DNA of 33,086 nucleotides. Origin: Oscillospiraceae bacterium. GTDB taxonomy: Bacteria; Bacillota; Clostridia; Oscillospirales; Oscillospiraceae. A program made the translations under genes and the position numbers. The stretch is from NCBI GenBank assembly GCA_022799035.1, contig JAAWNQ010000024.1:1-33086 (forward strand), written 5' to 3'. The notes beneath the pieces are model-generated. The model was given only the letters and a program-made list of their open reading frames with translations, was not told the origin of the DNA and made no database searches. Positions within the stretch are counted from its first letter, which is position 1. Every line of letters begins with the position of its first letter. Below are positions 21,331 to 28,024 of this stretch, one piece after another.

Positions 21331-22230
21331 TCAGTCCACCACGCAGCGGGCCATGATCTCCTTCAGCCGCTCCTTCTCCCCGGCGGTGAGGAAGGTCATG
21401 GGCTTGGTGACGGCGGCGTGGCGCAGGATCCCCTTCTGGACCAGTCCCTCCTTCATGGCGGGGATGAAGGGGGAGCCCACGGAGTAGATATCCATGAGAG
21501 AGTCGGTGAGCTGCTGGAATTTCTGGGACCGGGCAAAATCCTTCTCCCGCAGAGCCTGTGCCCAGGCGGCGGCCAGTTCGGGGAACAGGTTGGACATGCC
21601 GGAGATGCAGCCGTTGCCTCCGCACATCACGTTATGGGCCAGGTTGTCGTCAAAGCCGGAGTATACGATGAAGTCGGGGCGGACGGGACGGACGGCCTTG
21701 ATGACCTCCCGGGTGTGGTCCACGCCGGGGACGGTGTCCTTCAACCCCACGATGTTGGGGTGCTTTTGGGCCAGGTCCCGGAGGACCTGGGGGGCGATGG
21801 AGTAGCCGGTGCGCTCGGGGAAATTATAAATATAGATATTGCCGTGGATGGCCTGGGCCAGCTCGTCATAGTAGCGGAAAACGCCGGCGTCGTTGAACCA
21901 GAAATAGTAGGGGGGGATGAGCATTACCCCGTCGGCCCCCTGGTCAATGGCAAAGTTGGACAGGTCCACCATCTCGTCAAAAACCATGGAGGTTGTCCCC
22001 ACGATAAGCTGGGTATCGCTGCCGATGGCCTTCCGGGCGCAGCGGATCAGCTCCTTCTTCTGCTCCGGGGTGAAACCGAAGAACTCGCCGATACTGCCCA
22101 GGATGAGGATGCCGTCCATGCCCTTGTCAATAAGGTAGCGGTACAGGGTCTCGCAGGAGGGGAAGTCGATCCCGCCGTCGGGCAGGAGAGGGGTCACCGC
22201 GGGGGTGATGTAGCGGATGGGCTGGTCCAT
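21331..22230 (-). CDS. DapA/NanA-family (class I, Schiff base) aldolase or synthase
   Basis: A 299-residue TIM-barrel enzyme of the dihydrodipicolinate synthase/N-acetylneuraminate lyase superfamily. The Schiff-base lysine is K164 in IVGLKDT, the proton-relay tyrosine is Y135 in YIYNFPERTGY, and the GxxGE loop reads GSIGE (45-49), where true DapA has GTTGE. These substitutions and the adjacent dehydratase gene point to a 2-keto-3-deoxy sugar-acid aldolase rather than lysine biosynthesis. ATG 22230 follows AAGGAGG; a promoter lies 34 bp upstream. It is the first gene of a two-gene operon. Confidence 0.88.
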   Translation of the reverse strand: MDQPIRYITPAVTPLLPDGGIDFPSCETLYRYLIDKGMDGILILGSIGEFFGFTPEQKKELIRCARKAIGSDTQLIVGTTSMVFDEMVDLSNFAIDQGADGVMLIPPYYFWFNDAGVFRYYDELAQAIHGNIYIYNFPERTGYSIAPQVLRDLAQKHPNIVGLKDTVPGVDHTREVIKAVRPVRPDFIVYSGFDDNLAHNVMCGGNGCISGMSNLFPELAAAWAQALREKDFARSQKFQQLTDSLMDIYSVGSPFIPAMKEGLVQKGILRHAAVTKPMTFLTAGEKERLKEIMARCVVD

Positions 22231-22263
22231 ATTGGGGTTCCTCCTTTTTATTTTTGTAACATT

Positions 22264-22292
22264 ATTATATCATCTCTTTTTTATTGCAACAA
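22264..22292 (-). promoter_or_regulatory. Promoter of the aldolase-dehydratase operon
   Basis: On the minus strand, TTGTTG (complement of 22287-22292), 17-bp spacer, TATAAT (complement of 22264-22269). The surrounding sequence is AT-rich in contrast to the genes. Confidence 0.75.
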
Positions 22293-22334
22293 TGACATTT
22301 CGGCTCTCTTTCTCTCCTTTCAGGTCTCTTTGCG

Positions 22335-22359
22335 CCGGACGGGGCGTCCGGTCCTTTTT
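22335..22359 (+). terminator. Terminator-like hairpin without an upstream gene
   Basis: CCGGACG-GGG-CGTCCGG (22335-22351), then TCCTTTTT. It has the form of an intrinsic terminator on plus. It may simply block antisense read-through toward the spore-protein gene. Confidence 0.5.
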
Positions 22360-22441
22360 CGGAAAGCCCTTTGAGAAGGGAGGCGTCCTTTGTCCGTCTT
22401 CCAGGGCTTACAGGCGGAGTTGCGCCTTTGACCGCGATACC

Positions 22442-22474
22442 TGAAATTGACAATTGTTTTTTTGCATATAAAAT
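22442..22474 (+). promoter_or_regulatory. Promoter of the spore-protein gene (possible sigma-G/sigma-F site)
   Basis: Two readings overlap. A forespore type: TGAAAT (22442-22447), 17 bp, CATATAA (22465-22471), resembling the sigma-G pattern TGAATA/CATACTA. A housekeeping type: TTGACA (22447-22452), 16 bp, TAAAAT (22469-22474). As SASP genes are forespore-specific, the first is biologically expected, but the second matches consensus well. Confidence 0.5.
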
Positions 22475-22557
22475 CTCTCCGGGGCAAAGATATGCTCGGA
22501 TTCTCGATCCGAACGAATCTCAGAGAGAGAACAAAAATGAAAAAGGAGATGCGAATT

Positions 22558-22746
22558 ATGAGCAACAAGTCTGTCGTCCCCAGCGCCCGCGAGGCCCTGA
22601 ACAAGTTCAAGATGGAGGCCGCCACCGAGGTGGGCGTGAACCTGAAGCAGGGTTACAACGGCGACCTGACCAGCAAGCAGGCCGGTTCCGTGGGTGGCCA
22701 GATGGTCAAGAAGATGATCGAGGCTTACGAGAACGGCATGAAGTAA
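22558..22746 (+). CDS. Alpha/beta-type small acid-soluble spore protein
   Basis: A 62-residue DNA-binding spore protein that coats and protects forespore DNA from UV and heat. The family signatures are visible: AREALNKFKMEAATEVGVNL, containing the GPR protease site KFKMEAATEVG, and the C-terminal GSVGGQMVKKMIEAYEN. ATG 22558 follows AAAAGGAG by 9 nt; an in-frame ATG at 22537 is not preceded by a site. It is a monocistronic gene ending in a strong terminator. It shows that the organism is a spore-former. Confidence 0.96.
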   Translation: MSNKSVVPSAREALNKFKMEAATEVGVNLKQGYNGDLTSKQAGSVGGQMVKKMIEAYENGMK

Positions 22747-22763
22747 GGTTTTCCCCTTACGGA

Positions 22764-22804
22764 GAGGAGCCCTGTCACGGTTTTGTGACAGGGCTCCTCT
22801 TTTT
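22764..22804 (+). terminator. Terminator of the SASP gene
   Basis: GAGGAGCCCTGTCAC (22764-22778), GGTTTT loop, GTGACAGGGCTCCTC (22785-22799), a perfect 15-bp stem, then TTTTT. Confidence 0.96.
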
Positions 22805-22815
22805 CTCCTTCCTTC

Positions 22816-22844
22816 TTGTATTTCTCCGCTTCACCGTTTATAAT
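22816..22844 (+). promoter_or_regulatory. Promoter of ppa
   Basis: TTGTAT (22816-22821), 17-bp spacer, TATAAT (22839-22844); the start site falls about 30 nt before the ATG. Confidence 0.82.
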
Positions 22845-22883
22845 AGAGACGGTTCACAATAAAAACCCCAAAAGGAGCCGATT

Positions 22884-23414
22884 ATGAGCAATATCTGGCA
22901 TGATGTGGATCCCAAGCGGATCGCCCCGGAGGATTTTTTGGCTGTTATCGAGATCCCCAAGGGCAGCAAAAAAAAGTATGAGCTGGACAAGCCCACCGGA
23001 ATGATCATCCTGGATCGGATCCTCTACACCTCCACCCGGTATCCCGCCAACTACGGCTTTATCCCCCGGACCTACGGGGACGACGGGGATCCCCTGGATG
23101 TGCTGGTGCTGTGCGCCGAGACCCTGGATCCCCTGACCCTGGTGCGGTGCTTCCCTATCGGCTACATATCCATGCTGGACGGAGGCAAGAGCGATGAGAA
23201 GATCATCGCCATCCCCTTTGCCGACCCCACCTACAACAATTATCAGGACATCTCCCAGCTGCCCGACCACCTGTTTGAGGAGATGAGCCACTTCTTCTCG
23301 GTCTACAAAGCCCTGGAGGGCAAGGACACGGTGGCCGGGGGCATCAAGAGCCGGGCGGAGGCGGTGGAGGTCATTCAGACCGCCATCACCAACTACCGGG
23401 ACACGTTCTGCTGA
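22884..23414 (+). CDS. ppa: Inorganic pyrophosphatase, family I
   Basis: A soluble Mg-dependent pyrophosphatase that hydrolyses PPi and drives biosynthesis. The 176-residue protein carries AVIEIPKGSKKKYELDK, YPANYGFIPRTYGDDG and the family signature DGDPLDVLVL with the metal-binding aspartates, plus KIIAIPFADP. Length is typical of the bacterial hexameric type. ATG 22884 follows AAAAGGAG. The gene has its own promoter; 87 bp separate it from glf. Confidence 0.95.
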   Translation: MSNIWHDVDPKRIAPEDFLAVIEIPKGSKKKYELDKPTGMIILDRILYTSTRYPANYGFIPRTYGDDGDPLDVLVLCAETLDPLTLVRCFPIGYISMLDGGKSDEKIIAIPFADPTYNNYQDISQLPDHLFEEMSHFFSVYKALEGKDTVAGGIKSRAEAVEVIQTAITNYRDTFC

Positions 23415-23501
23415 GCTTGACAAAAACTTAAGGAAATCTTTCTTTTTTGACCGGAGAACCCATGGTACAATGGGAGCATGACGAATCTGAAGGAGCAAGT
23501 T

Positions 23502-24737
23502 ATGGCGCAAGCATACGACTGTCTGGTCATCGGCGCCGGCTTTGCCGGGGCGGTGACCGCCGGGGAGCTGGCCCGGCGGGGGGGCAAGCGGGTCCTGGTG
23601 CTGGAGCGGCGGGAGCATATCGGCGGCAACGCCTACGACTGCCTGGATCCCTACGGCGTCCTCATCCACCAGTATGGGCCACACATCTTTCACACCAACG
23701 ACCAGCGGGTCTTTGACTATCTGAGCCGGTACACCGCCTGGAACGGCTATGAGCACCGGGTGGCGGCCAACGTCCCCGACGAGTCCGGCAGGGCTTGCCA
23801 GCGGCGGCAGTACCCCGTCCCCTTCAACCTCACCTCTTTGGAGGAGGCCTTTGGAGAGGCGGAGGGAAAACGGCTGGGGGACAAGCTCATCGCCGTCTAC
23901 GGGGCGGAGAAAAAGGTGACCATTCTGGAGCTGCGGCAGAACCCGGATCCCGAGATCGCCGCCCTGGCCGACTATGTCTACGACCACGTCTTTGTCCGCT
24001 ACACCATGAAGCAGTGGGGACAGAAGCCGGAGGACATCGACCCGGGCACCACCGCCCGGGTGCCCATCTTCCTCAGCCGGGACGACCGGTATTTCCAGGA
24101 CAGGTATCAGGGCCTGCCCGCTGACGGGTACACCCCCATTTTTGAGAAGATCCTGGATCACCCCAACATCACGGTGGAGACGGGCTGTGACGCTTTGAAG
24201 CGGCTGTCGCTGGCGGAGGGTGTTGTCAGGCTGGACGGGGAGCCATTCTCCGGAGCTGTGATCTACACCGGCCAGGCCGACGAGCTTTTCGGCTTCCAAT
24301 TCGGCCCCCTTCCCTACCGCACCCTGGATTTTGAGTTTGAGACCTGGGTGGAGCGGATCCCCGGCCAGCTTACCCCCCGGGGCTGCGTGGCCATGAGCGA
24401 GGGGGACTTTTACCAGACCCACGGCACGGTGAACTACACGGTAGACCGGCCCTACACCCGGATCACCGAGTTCAAGCATATGACCCTCCAGAAGCTGCCC
24501 GGGGTGACCACCATCGTCAAGGAATATTCCAAGGCCTACTCCGCCGCCCCGGGGGAGATCCCCTATTATGCCATCATCAATCCGGAAAACAACGCCCTTT
24601 ACGGCCGGTACAAGGCGGAAGCGGAAAAGTATCCCAGCCTGCGTCTGCTGGGCCGACTGGCGGAATACAAATATTACAACATGGATGCCATCGTAGCCCG
24701 GGCCCTTGCCCTGGCGGATGAATTGTTGGATAAATAA
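23502..24737 (+). CDS. glf: UDP-galactopyranose mutase
   Basis: This flavoenzyme interconverts UDP-galactopyranose and UDP-galactofuranose, the donor for Galf in surface glycans. The 411-residue protein has the FAD-binding Rossmann motif VIGAGFAGAVTAGELA, ERREHIGGNAYD, the conserved YGPHIFHTND and VRYTMKQWGQKPEDID regions, and RITEFKH near the C-terminus. ATG 23502 is preferred, 6 nt after AAGGAG; the upstream ATG 23478 is only 1 nt from a GGGAG. A TACAAT -10 (23466-23471) fits a start near 23478. The product is about 20-40 residues longer than E. coli Glf. A glycosyltransferase gene follows. Confidence 0.95.
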   Translation: MAQAYDCLVIGAGFAGAVTAGELARRGGKRVLVLERREHIGGNAYDCLDPYGVLIHQYGPHIFHTNDQRVFDYLSRYTAWNGYEHRVAANVPDESGRACQRRQYPVPFNLTSLEEAFGEAEGKRLGDKLIAVYGAEKKVTILELRQNPDPEIAALADYVYDHVFVRYTMKQWGQKPEDIDPGTTARVPIFLSRDDRYFQDRYQGLPADGYTPIFEKILDHPNITVETGCDALKRLSLAEGVVRLDGEPFSGAVIYTGQADELFGFQFGPLPYRTLDFEFETWVERIPGQLTPRGCVAMSEGDFYQTHGTVNYTVDRPYTRITEFKHMTLQKLPGVTTIVKEYSKAYSAAPGEIPYYAIINPENNALYGRYKAEAEKYPSLRLLGRLAEYKYYNMDAIVARALALADELLDK

Positions 24738-24744
24738 GAAGCGT

Positions 24745-24761
24745 GCGGGTCCGGGACCCGC
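24745..24761 (+). repeat. Perfect palindrome before the glycosyltransferase gene
   Basis: GCGGGTCC-g-GGACCCGC, followed by CCCTACGAGGTG, whose GAGGTG is the ribosome binding site of the next gene. It is GC-rich and resembles the other palindromic repeats of the window. Confidence 0.65.
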
Positions 24762-24780
24762 CCCTACGAGGTGAAACCGC

Positions 24781-25809
24781 ATGGAAAAGATACTTACCTT
24801 CGCCGTGCCCTGCTACAATTCGGCGGCCTATATGGATCACTGCATCGAGACCCTTCTTACCGGGGGGGAGGACATTGAGATCATCCTGGTGGACGATGGC
24901 TCCACCAAGGACGACACCCCCGCCATCTGCGACGCCTGGGCGGAAAAGTACCCGGATATCATCCGGGCCATCCACCAGGAAAACGGGGGCCACGGGGAGG
25001 GGGTCAACCAGGGCCTTCGCAACGCCCGGGGGATGTACTACAAGGTGGTGGACTCCGACGACTGGCTCAACGAGGAGGCCCTCCAGAAGGTACTGAATAA
25101 GCTCCGGGAGTGCGCCCGGTGGCCCAAGCCTCTGGATCTGATGATCGCCAACTATGTCTATGAGCACGTGGAGGACAATACCCAGAAGGTCATGGGCTAC
25201 CGGAACGTGTTTCCCCAGGACAAGGTGTTTACCTGGGAGGAGATCGGCCGGTTCCGGGCCTCCCAATACCTGCTGATGCACTCGGTGATCTACCGGACCC
25301 AGCTTTTGCGGGATTCCGGGCTGGAGCTTCCCAAGCACACCTTCTATGTGGACAATATCTTTGTCTATCAGCCCCTGCCGTGGGTGGAGAGCATCTATTA
25401 CATGGATCTGGACCTCTACCGCTACTTCATCGGCCGGGCAGACCAGTCGGTGAACGAGAAGGTGATGGTGGGCCGGGTGGAGCAGCAGGTGCGGGTGACC
25501 AAGCAGATGATCTCAGCCCCCGACCTCCGGAAGGTGAAGGCGGCCCACCCCAAGCTGGGGCGGTATATGCAGAACTATCTGGCCATGATGATGACCATCT
25601 CCTCCATCTTCCTGAACATCGACGGGACCCCGGAAAAGCTGGGGATGAAGACCGAGCTGTGGGAGTATCTGCGGACGGTGGACCCGGCCCTCCACCACAA
25701 GCTGAAGTACCGGGCCTTGTCCATGGTGGGCACCATCCCGGGGTATCAGGGGCGGAAGCTGTCGGTGTCTCTATACCGGCTGGCAAGAAAGATCTATAAA
25801 TTCAACTGA
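24781..25809 (+). CDS. Family 2 glycosyltransferase (GT-A fold)
   Basis: A 342-residue cytoplasmic glycosyltransferase. The GT2 core is clear: FAVPCYNSAAYMDHCIETLL, IILVDDGSTKDDT with the nucleotide-binding aspartates, HQENGGHGEGVNQGLRNARG, and the metal-binding VVDSDDWL. There is no membrane segment. Its position 43 bp after glf suggests that it uses UDP-Galf or builds the same galactofuranose-containing glycan, but donor and acceptor cannot be read from sequence. ATG 24781 follows GAGGTGAAACCGC. It ends at a strong terminator. Confidence 0.93.
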   Translation: MEKILTFAVPCYNSAAYMDHCIETLLTGGEDIEIILVDDGSTKDDTPAICDAWAEKYPDIIRAIHQENGGHGEGVNQGLRNARGMYYKVVDSDDWLNEEALQKVLNKLRECARWPKPLDLMIANYVYEHVEDNTQKVMGYRNVFPQDKVFTWEEIGRFRASQYLLMHSVIYRTQLLRDSGLELPKHTFYVDNIFVYQPLPWVESIYYMDLDLYRYFIGRADQSVNEKVMVGRVEQQVRVTKQMISAPDLRKVKAAHPKLGRYMQNYLAMMMTISSIFLNIDGTPEKLGMKTELWEYLRTVDPALHHKLKYRALSMVGTIPGYQGRKLSVSLYRLARKIYKFN

Positions 25810-25824
25810 ATATGGCAAGACAGA

Positions 25825-25859
25825 AGGTCCCCAGGCCATTCCGGCCTGGGGACCTTTTT
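25825..25859 (+). terminator. Terminator of the glf-GT2 operon
   Basis: AGGTCCCCAGGCC (25825-25837), ATTCC loop, GGCCTGGGGACCT (25843-25855), then TTTT. The stem could also stop the converging GIY-YIG-like transcript. Confidence 0.94.
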
Positions 25860-25876
25860 CTCCGTTTCTGTTTCTG

Positions 25877-26224
25877 TCAATGTACGCCACCTGGGCGCAT
25901 GGGCTGGGCCTGGGGGTATTCCTCCTGGCAGAGGAGGTAGAGCAGCTCCAGCTCCTCCCTGTGATCCTCCTCCCGCTCCTCGTAATCCAGGCGTTTGAGG
26001 AGAGACCACCGGAAGGACTCCGGATCGGCGGTGAAGGCCGCCTGAAGCTCCTTATTGGGCCAGGAGCCAAGCCGGAGCTGGAAGAGGGATCTATTATAGT
26101 CGGCCTTGGCGTCCTTGGACACAGCCATCCACAGCCTGTCCCCACTCTGCCAGCAGACGACCCCCATGTCCGGTTTTCTCTGGTCGTATTCCTCCCGAAG
26201 GGCTTTCTTCCGGGCCTGATCCAT
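25877..26224 (-). CDS. GIY-YIG-like (LuxR-associated type) small protein
   Basis: A 115-residue protein resembling the short GIY-YIG-superfamily proteins of Firmicutes: an N-terminal helix (MDQARKKALREEYDQRKPDM), GVVCWQSGDRLWMAVSKDAK in place of the GIY strand, DYNRSLFQLRLGSWPNKELQAAF, and FRWSLLKRLDYEE. The canonical GIY and YIG tripeptides are absent, so nuclease activity is doubtful. ATG 26224 follows AAGGAG by 9 nt. It begins 35 bp after the HTH-superoxide reductase gene and is probably in the same transcript. Family assignment is from recalled pattern. Confidence 0.7.
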   Translation of the reverse strand: MDQARKKALREEYDQRKPDMGVVCWQSGDRLWMAVSKDAKADYNRSLFQLRLGSWPNKELQAAFTADPESFRWSLLKRLDYEEREEDHREELELLYLLCQEEYPQAQPMRPGGVH

Positions 26225-26259
26225 GTCTTTTTCTCCTTCCTGCTTTTGTGACCGTTCCC

Positions 26260-26841
26260 TCATTTTACCTGGAACAGTCCGTGGCGGTTGCAGTAGGCGT
26301 AGATCTCCCCGCCGGGCCAGTAGCTCAGGCGAACCTGGGGGAGCTGCTCGGGGTAGAGCTTTACCAGCTCCATCCGGTCATAGCGGATCTGGGCGATAAA
26401 GGAGATGTAGTGATCCTTTCTCATGGGGTGGTCCAGGGACACCAGGGTCTGGAGATCCCAGGTCTCCACCTTGATCTCGTGATCTCCGTCGCACTCCTCC
26501 GCCTCCAGGGGAGGCAGGGCCACCCCGCAGCAGTGGAAGGCCCCTTCCCCCATGGCGTGGATCACGTTGCCGCAGACGGGGCAGACGTAAAATTTTCCCC
26601 GGAGGGGGTTGGCGGACCGGTTCTGGTTGGTGATCTGCTCCCCGGAGAGGAGCTCAGCCACCGACACCCCCAGGGCGGAGGCCAAGGGCTCCAGCAGGCT
26701 CAGGTCGGGAAGGCCCCGGCCGGTCTCCCATTTGCTGATGGTCTTGTCACTGACGGCCAGACGGTCGGCCAGCTGCTTTTGGGTATAGTTCTTTTTCTCC
26801 CGCAGGGCCTTGATCACAGGGCCTGTCACATAGCTGTTCAT
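26260..26841 (-). CDS. HTH-desulforedoxin-superoxide reductase fusion (HTH-Dx-SOR)
   Basis: A 193-residue fusion. Residues 1-66 form an XRE HTH (YTQKQLADRLAVSDKTISKW). Residues 83-110 form a desulforedoxin-type rubredoxin-like site with C87, C90, C104 and C105 (CPVCG...CCG). Residues 115-193 match the superoxide reductase domain: H121, H138 in DHPMRKDHYISFI, H144, then C184 and H187 in YCNRHGLF, supplying the four His and one Cys of the catalytic iron. SOR reduces superoxide to peroxide in anaerobes. The EKH residues before the first His are replaced (GDH). The fusion suggests a redox-sensing regulator or an enzyme tethered to DNA. ATG 26841 follows AAAGGAG. Confidence 0.9.
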   Translation of the reverse strand: MNSYVTGPVIKALREKKNYTQKQLADRLAVSDKTISKWETGRGLPDLSLLEPLASALGVSVAELLSGEQITNQNRSANPLRGKFYVCPVCGNVIHAMGEGAFHCCGVALPPLEAEECDGDHEIKVETWDLQTLVSLDHPMRKDHYISFIAQIRYDRMELVKLYPEQLPQVRLSYWPGGEIYAYCNRHGLFQVK

Positions 26842-26843
26842 GG

Positions 26844-26912
26844 TTGGTACGCTCCTTTCTGTGACAACAGCATACCAAAAGGAGGGGAAAAGGGCAACCT
26901 ACGCTCCGTAGG
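26844..26912 (-). promoter_or_regulatory. Promoter and possible operator of the HTH-SOR operon
   Basis: On the minus strand, TTGCCC (complement of 26892-26897), 17-bp spacer, TATGCT (complement of 26869-26874). TTGGTA (26844-26849) and TACCAA (26873-26878) form an inverted repeat bridging the -10 and the start region, and CCTACG-ctc-CGTAGG (26898-26912) abuts the -35. Both are candidate sites for autoregulation by the HTH domain. Confidence 0.62.
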
Positions 26913-26920
26913 GGAATTTA

Positions 26921-27520
26921 TCATATGGCAGAGGGTGGCGTTTCGGTAAACGCTTGCCCTTGCAACAGGGCTCTGCCCCGCTTTAAGAGTTTTATGTAAA
27001 CTTCATCCATCTGCCACTCGTTGGTCAGCTCCAGGAGCCGATCCGCCGGGAGCCAGGCCACTTTGGTGTTCTCCCCCTCCCGGACGGTGAGGGGACTGTC
27101 CCGGTCGGCGGTGAGAAGGTAGGACACGTTCAAATGCTGGTGGGCACAGACATATTTTCCCCGCTTCACATGGCCCCAGACGGGCAGGATCTCCACCGAG
27201 GCGATCTTTTCAGACAGGGGGAGGATGTGCTCCGCCCCCGTCTCCTCCCGGGCCTCCCGGAGGGCCACCGAGAGAAGGTCCCTCTCCCCGTCGGCGTGGC
27301 CCCCGGTCCAGGCCCACACCTTAAAGATATTGTGATGGGCCATCAGGACCCACTCCCCGTCCCTGCTCAGGATAAAACCGGAGGCGGTGATATGGGCAAT
27401 GGGGTTCTGCCGGGTCAGGATAGTGTCAGGAAATCGGTTGACATAATCCAAAATCTGTTCCTTGTCCGCCTCCTCCGCCGGGGTCTGGGGACAATAGGCC
27501 CGGATGTGGTCCAGATACAT
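26921..27520 (-). CDS. Nudix hydrolase
   Basis: A 199-residue Nudix-superfamily pyrophosphohydrolase. The Nudix box GX5EX7REUXEEXGU is complete: GGHADGERDLLSVALREAREETGA spans it from the first Gly, with the metal-binding REAREE. An N-terminal extension of about 45 residues precedes the fold (ITASGFILSRDGEWVLMAHH). Substrate is unknown; its place after thyA-folA suggests housekeeping of nucleotides or a folate-pathway pyrophosphate, which is inference. Its ATG (27520) overlaps the folA stop as TAATG, so it is translationally coupled. Confidence 0.92.
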   Translation of the reverse strand: MYLDHIRAYCPQTPAEEADKEQILDYVNRFPDTILTRQNPIAHITASGFILSRDGEWVLMAHHNIFKVWAWTGGHADGERDLLSVALREAREETGAEHILPLSEKIASVEILPVWGHVKRGKYVCAHQHLNVSYLLTADRDSPLTVREGENTKVAWLPADRLLELTNEWQMDEVYIKLLKRGRALLQGQAFTETPPSAI

Positions 27521-27999
27521 TATTTCACCCTCTCATAGGTCACGTACCGGAAGGTCAGGCCCTTCTCCTCCAAGGGATCCTCCTCCCCGGTCACCTGCCA
27601 GGCCGGATCTTCGTCCAGATCGGGAAACCAGGTGTCGGCGGGAAAGCTGTGGGCGATCTTGGTCACGTACACGGTATCACAGCGGTCCAGCAGGGAGCGG
27701 TAAACGCTCTCCCCCCCGATGACAAAGCTATCCTCGGGAGCCTGGGAGAGAAGGCTCTCCAGATCGTGGTACACCTCCGCCCCCCCTATGTGGAGCTCCC
27801 GGTCCCGGGACAGGACAAGATTCCGCCGCCCCTTCAGGGGCCGGCCGCCGGGGAAGGTGGCCAGAGTCTTCCGGCCCAGGATCACCGGGTGGCCCAGGGT
27901 CAGCTCCTTGAACCGCTTCAGGTCGGCGGAGAGATAGCACAGCTGATCCCCCTCCTTCCCGATGGCCCAGTTCTGATCCACCGCTACGATGGCGTTCAT
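27520..27999 (-). CDS. folA: Dihydrofolate reductase
   Basis: Reduces dihydrofolate to tetrahydrofolate with NADPH. The 159-residue protein has MNAIVAVDQNWAIGKEGDQL at the start, LGRKTLATFPGGRPLKGRRN, and FVIGGESVYRSLLDRCDTVYVT around the NADPH-binding Gly-Gly. The length is standard. ATG 27999 follows GGAGGAGACGCC. It lies 25 bp downstream of thyA, the classic pairing in which FolA regenerates the folate oxidised by ThyA. It is also the target of trimethoprim. Confidence 0.96.
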   Translation of the reverse strand: MNAIVAVDQNWAIGKEGDQLCYLSADLKRFKELTLGHPVILGRKTLATFPGGRPLKGRRNLVLSRDRELHIGGAEVYHDLESLLSQAPEDSFVIGGESVYRSLLDRCDTVYVTKIAHSFPADTWFPDLDEDPAWQVTGEEDPLEEKGLTFRYVTYERVK

Positions 28000-28024
28000 G
28001 GCGTCTCCTCCAGGTTTACATAAT

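Larger units (their letters stand above)
22231..22557. other. 327-bp divergent intergenic region (aldolase / SASP)
   Basis: No protein gene. It holds the leftward aldolase promoter (22264-22292), a terminator-like hairpin reading rightward (22335-22359), the SASP promoter (22442-22474) and an 80-nt SASP leader with a TCGGAT-tctcg-ATCCGA stem (22496-22512). The function of the rightward hairpin is unclear, since no gene precedes it on that strand; a small RNA is conceivable. Confidence 0.6.

Noticed and set aside
19089-21356. A 755-codon plus-strand frame opposite the IlvD-family gene
   Set aside because: Antisense shadow; the minus strand carries the conserved dehydratase motifs.
23417-23471. 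TTGACA at 23417 as the -35 of the glf promoter
   Set aside because: It is 43 bp from the TACAAT box and has no -10 at the right distance; the nearer TTGACC (23447) has only a 13-bp spacer. The glf -35 is left undefined.
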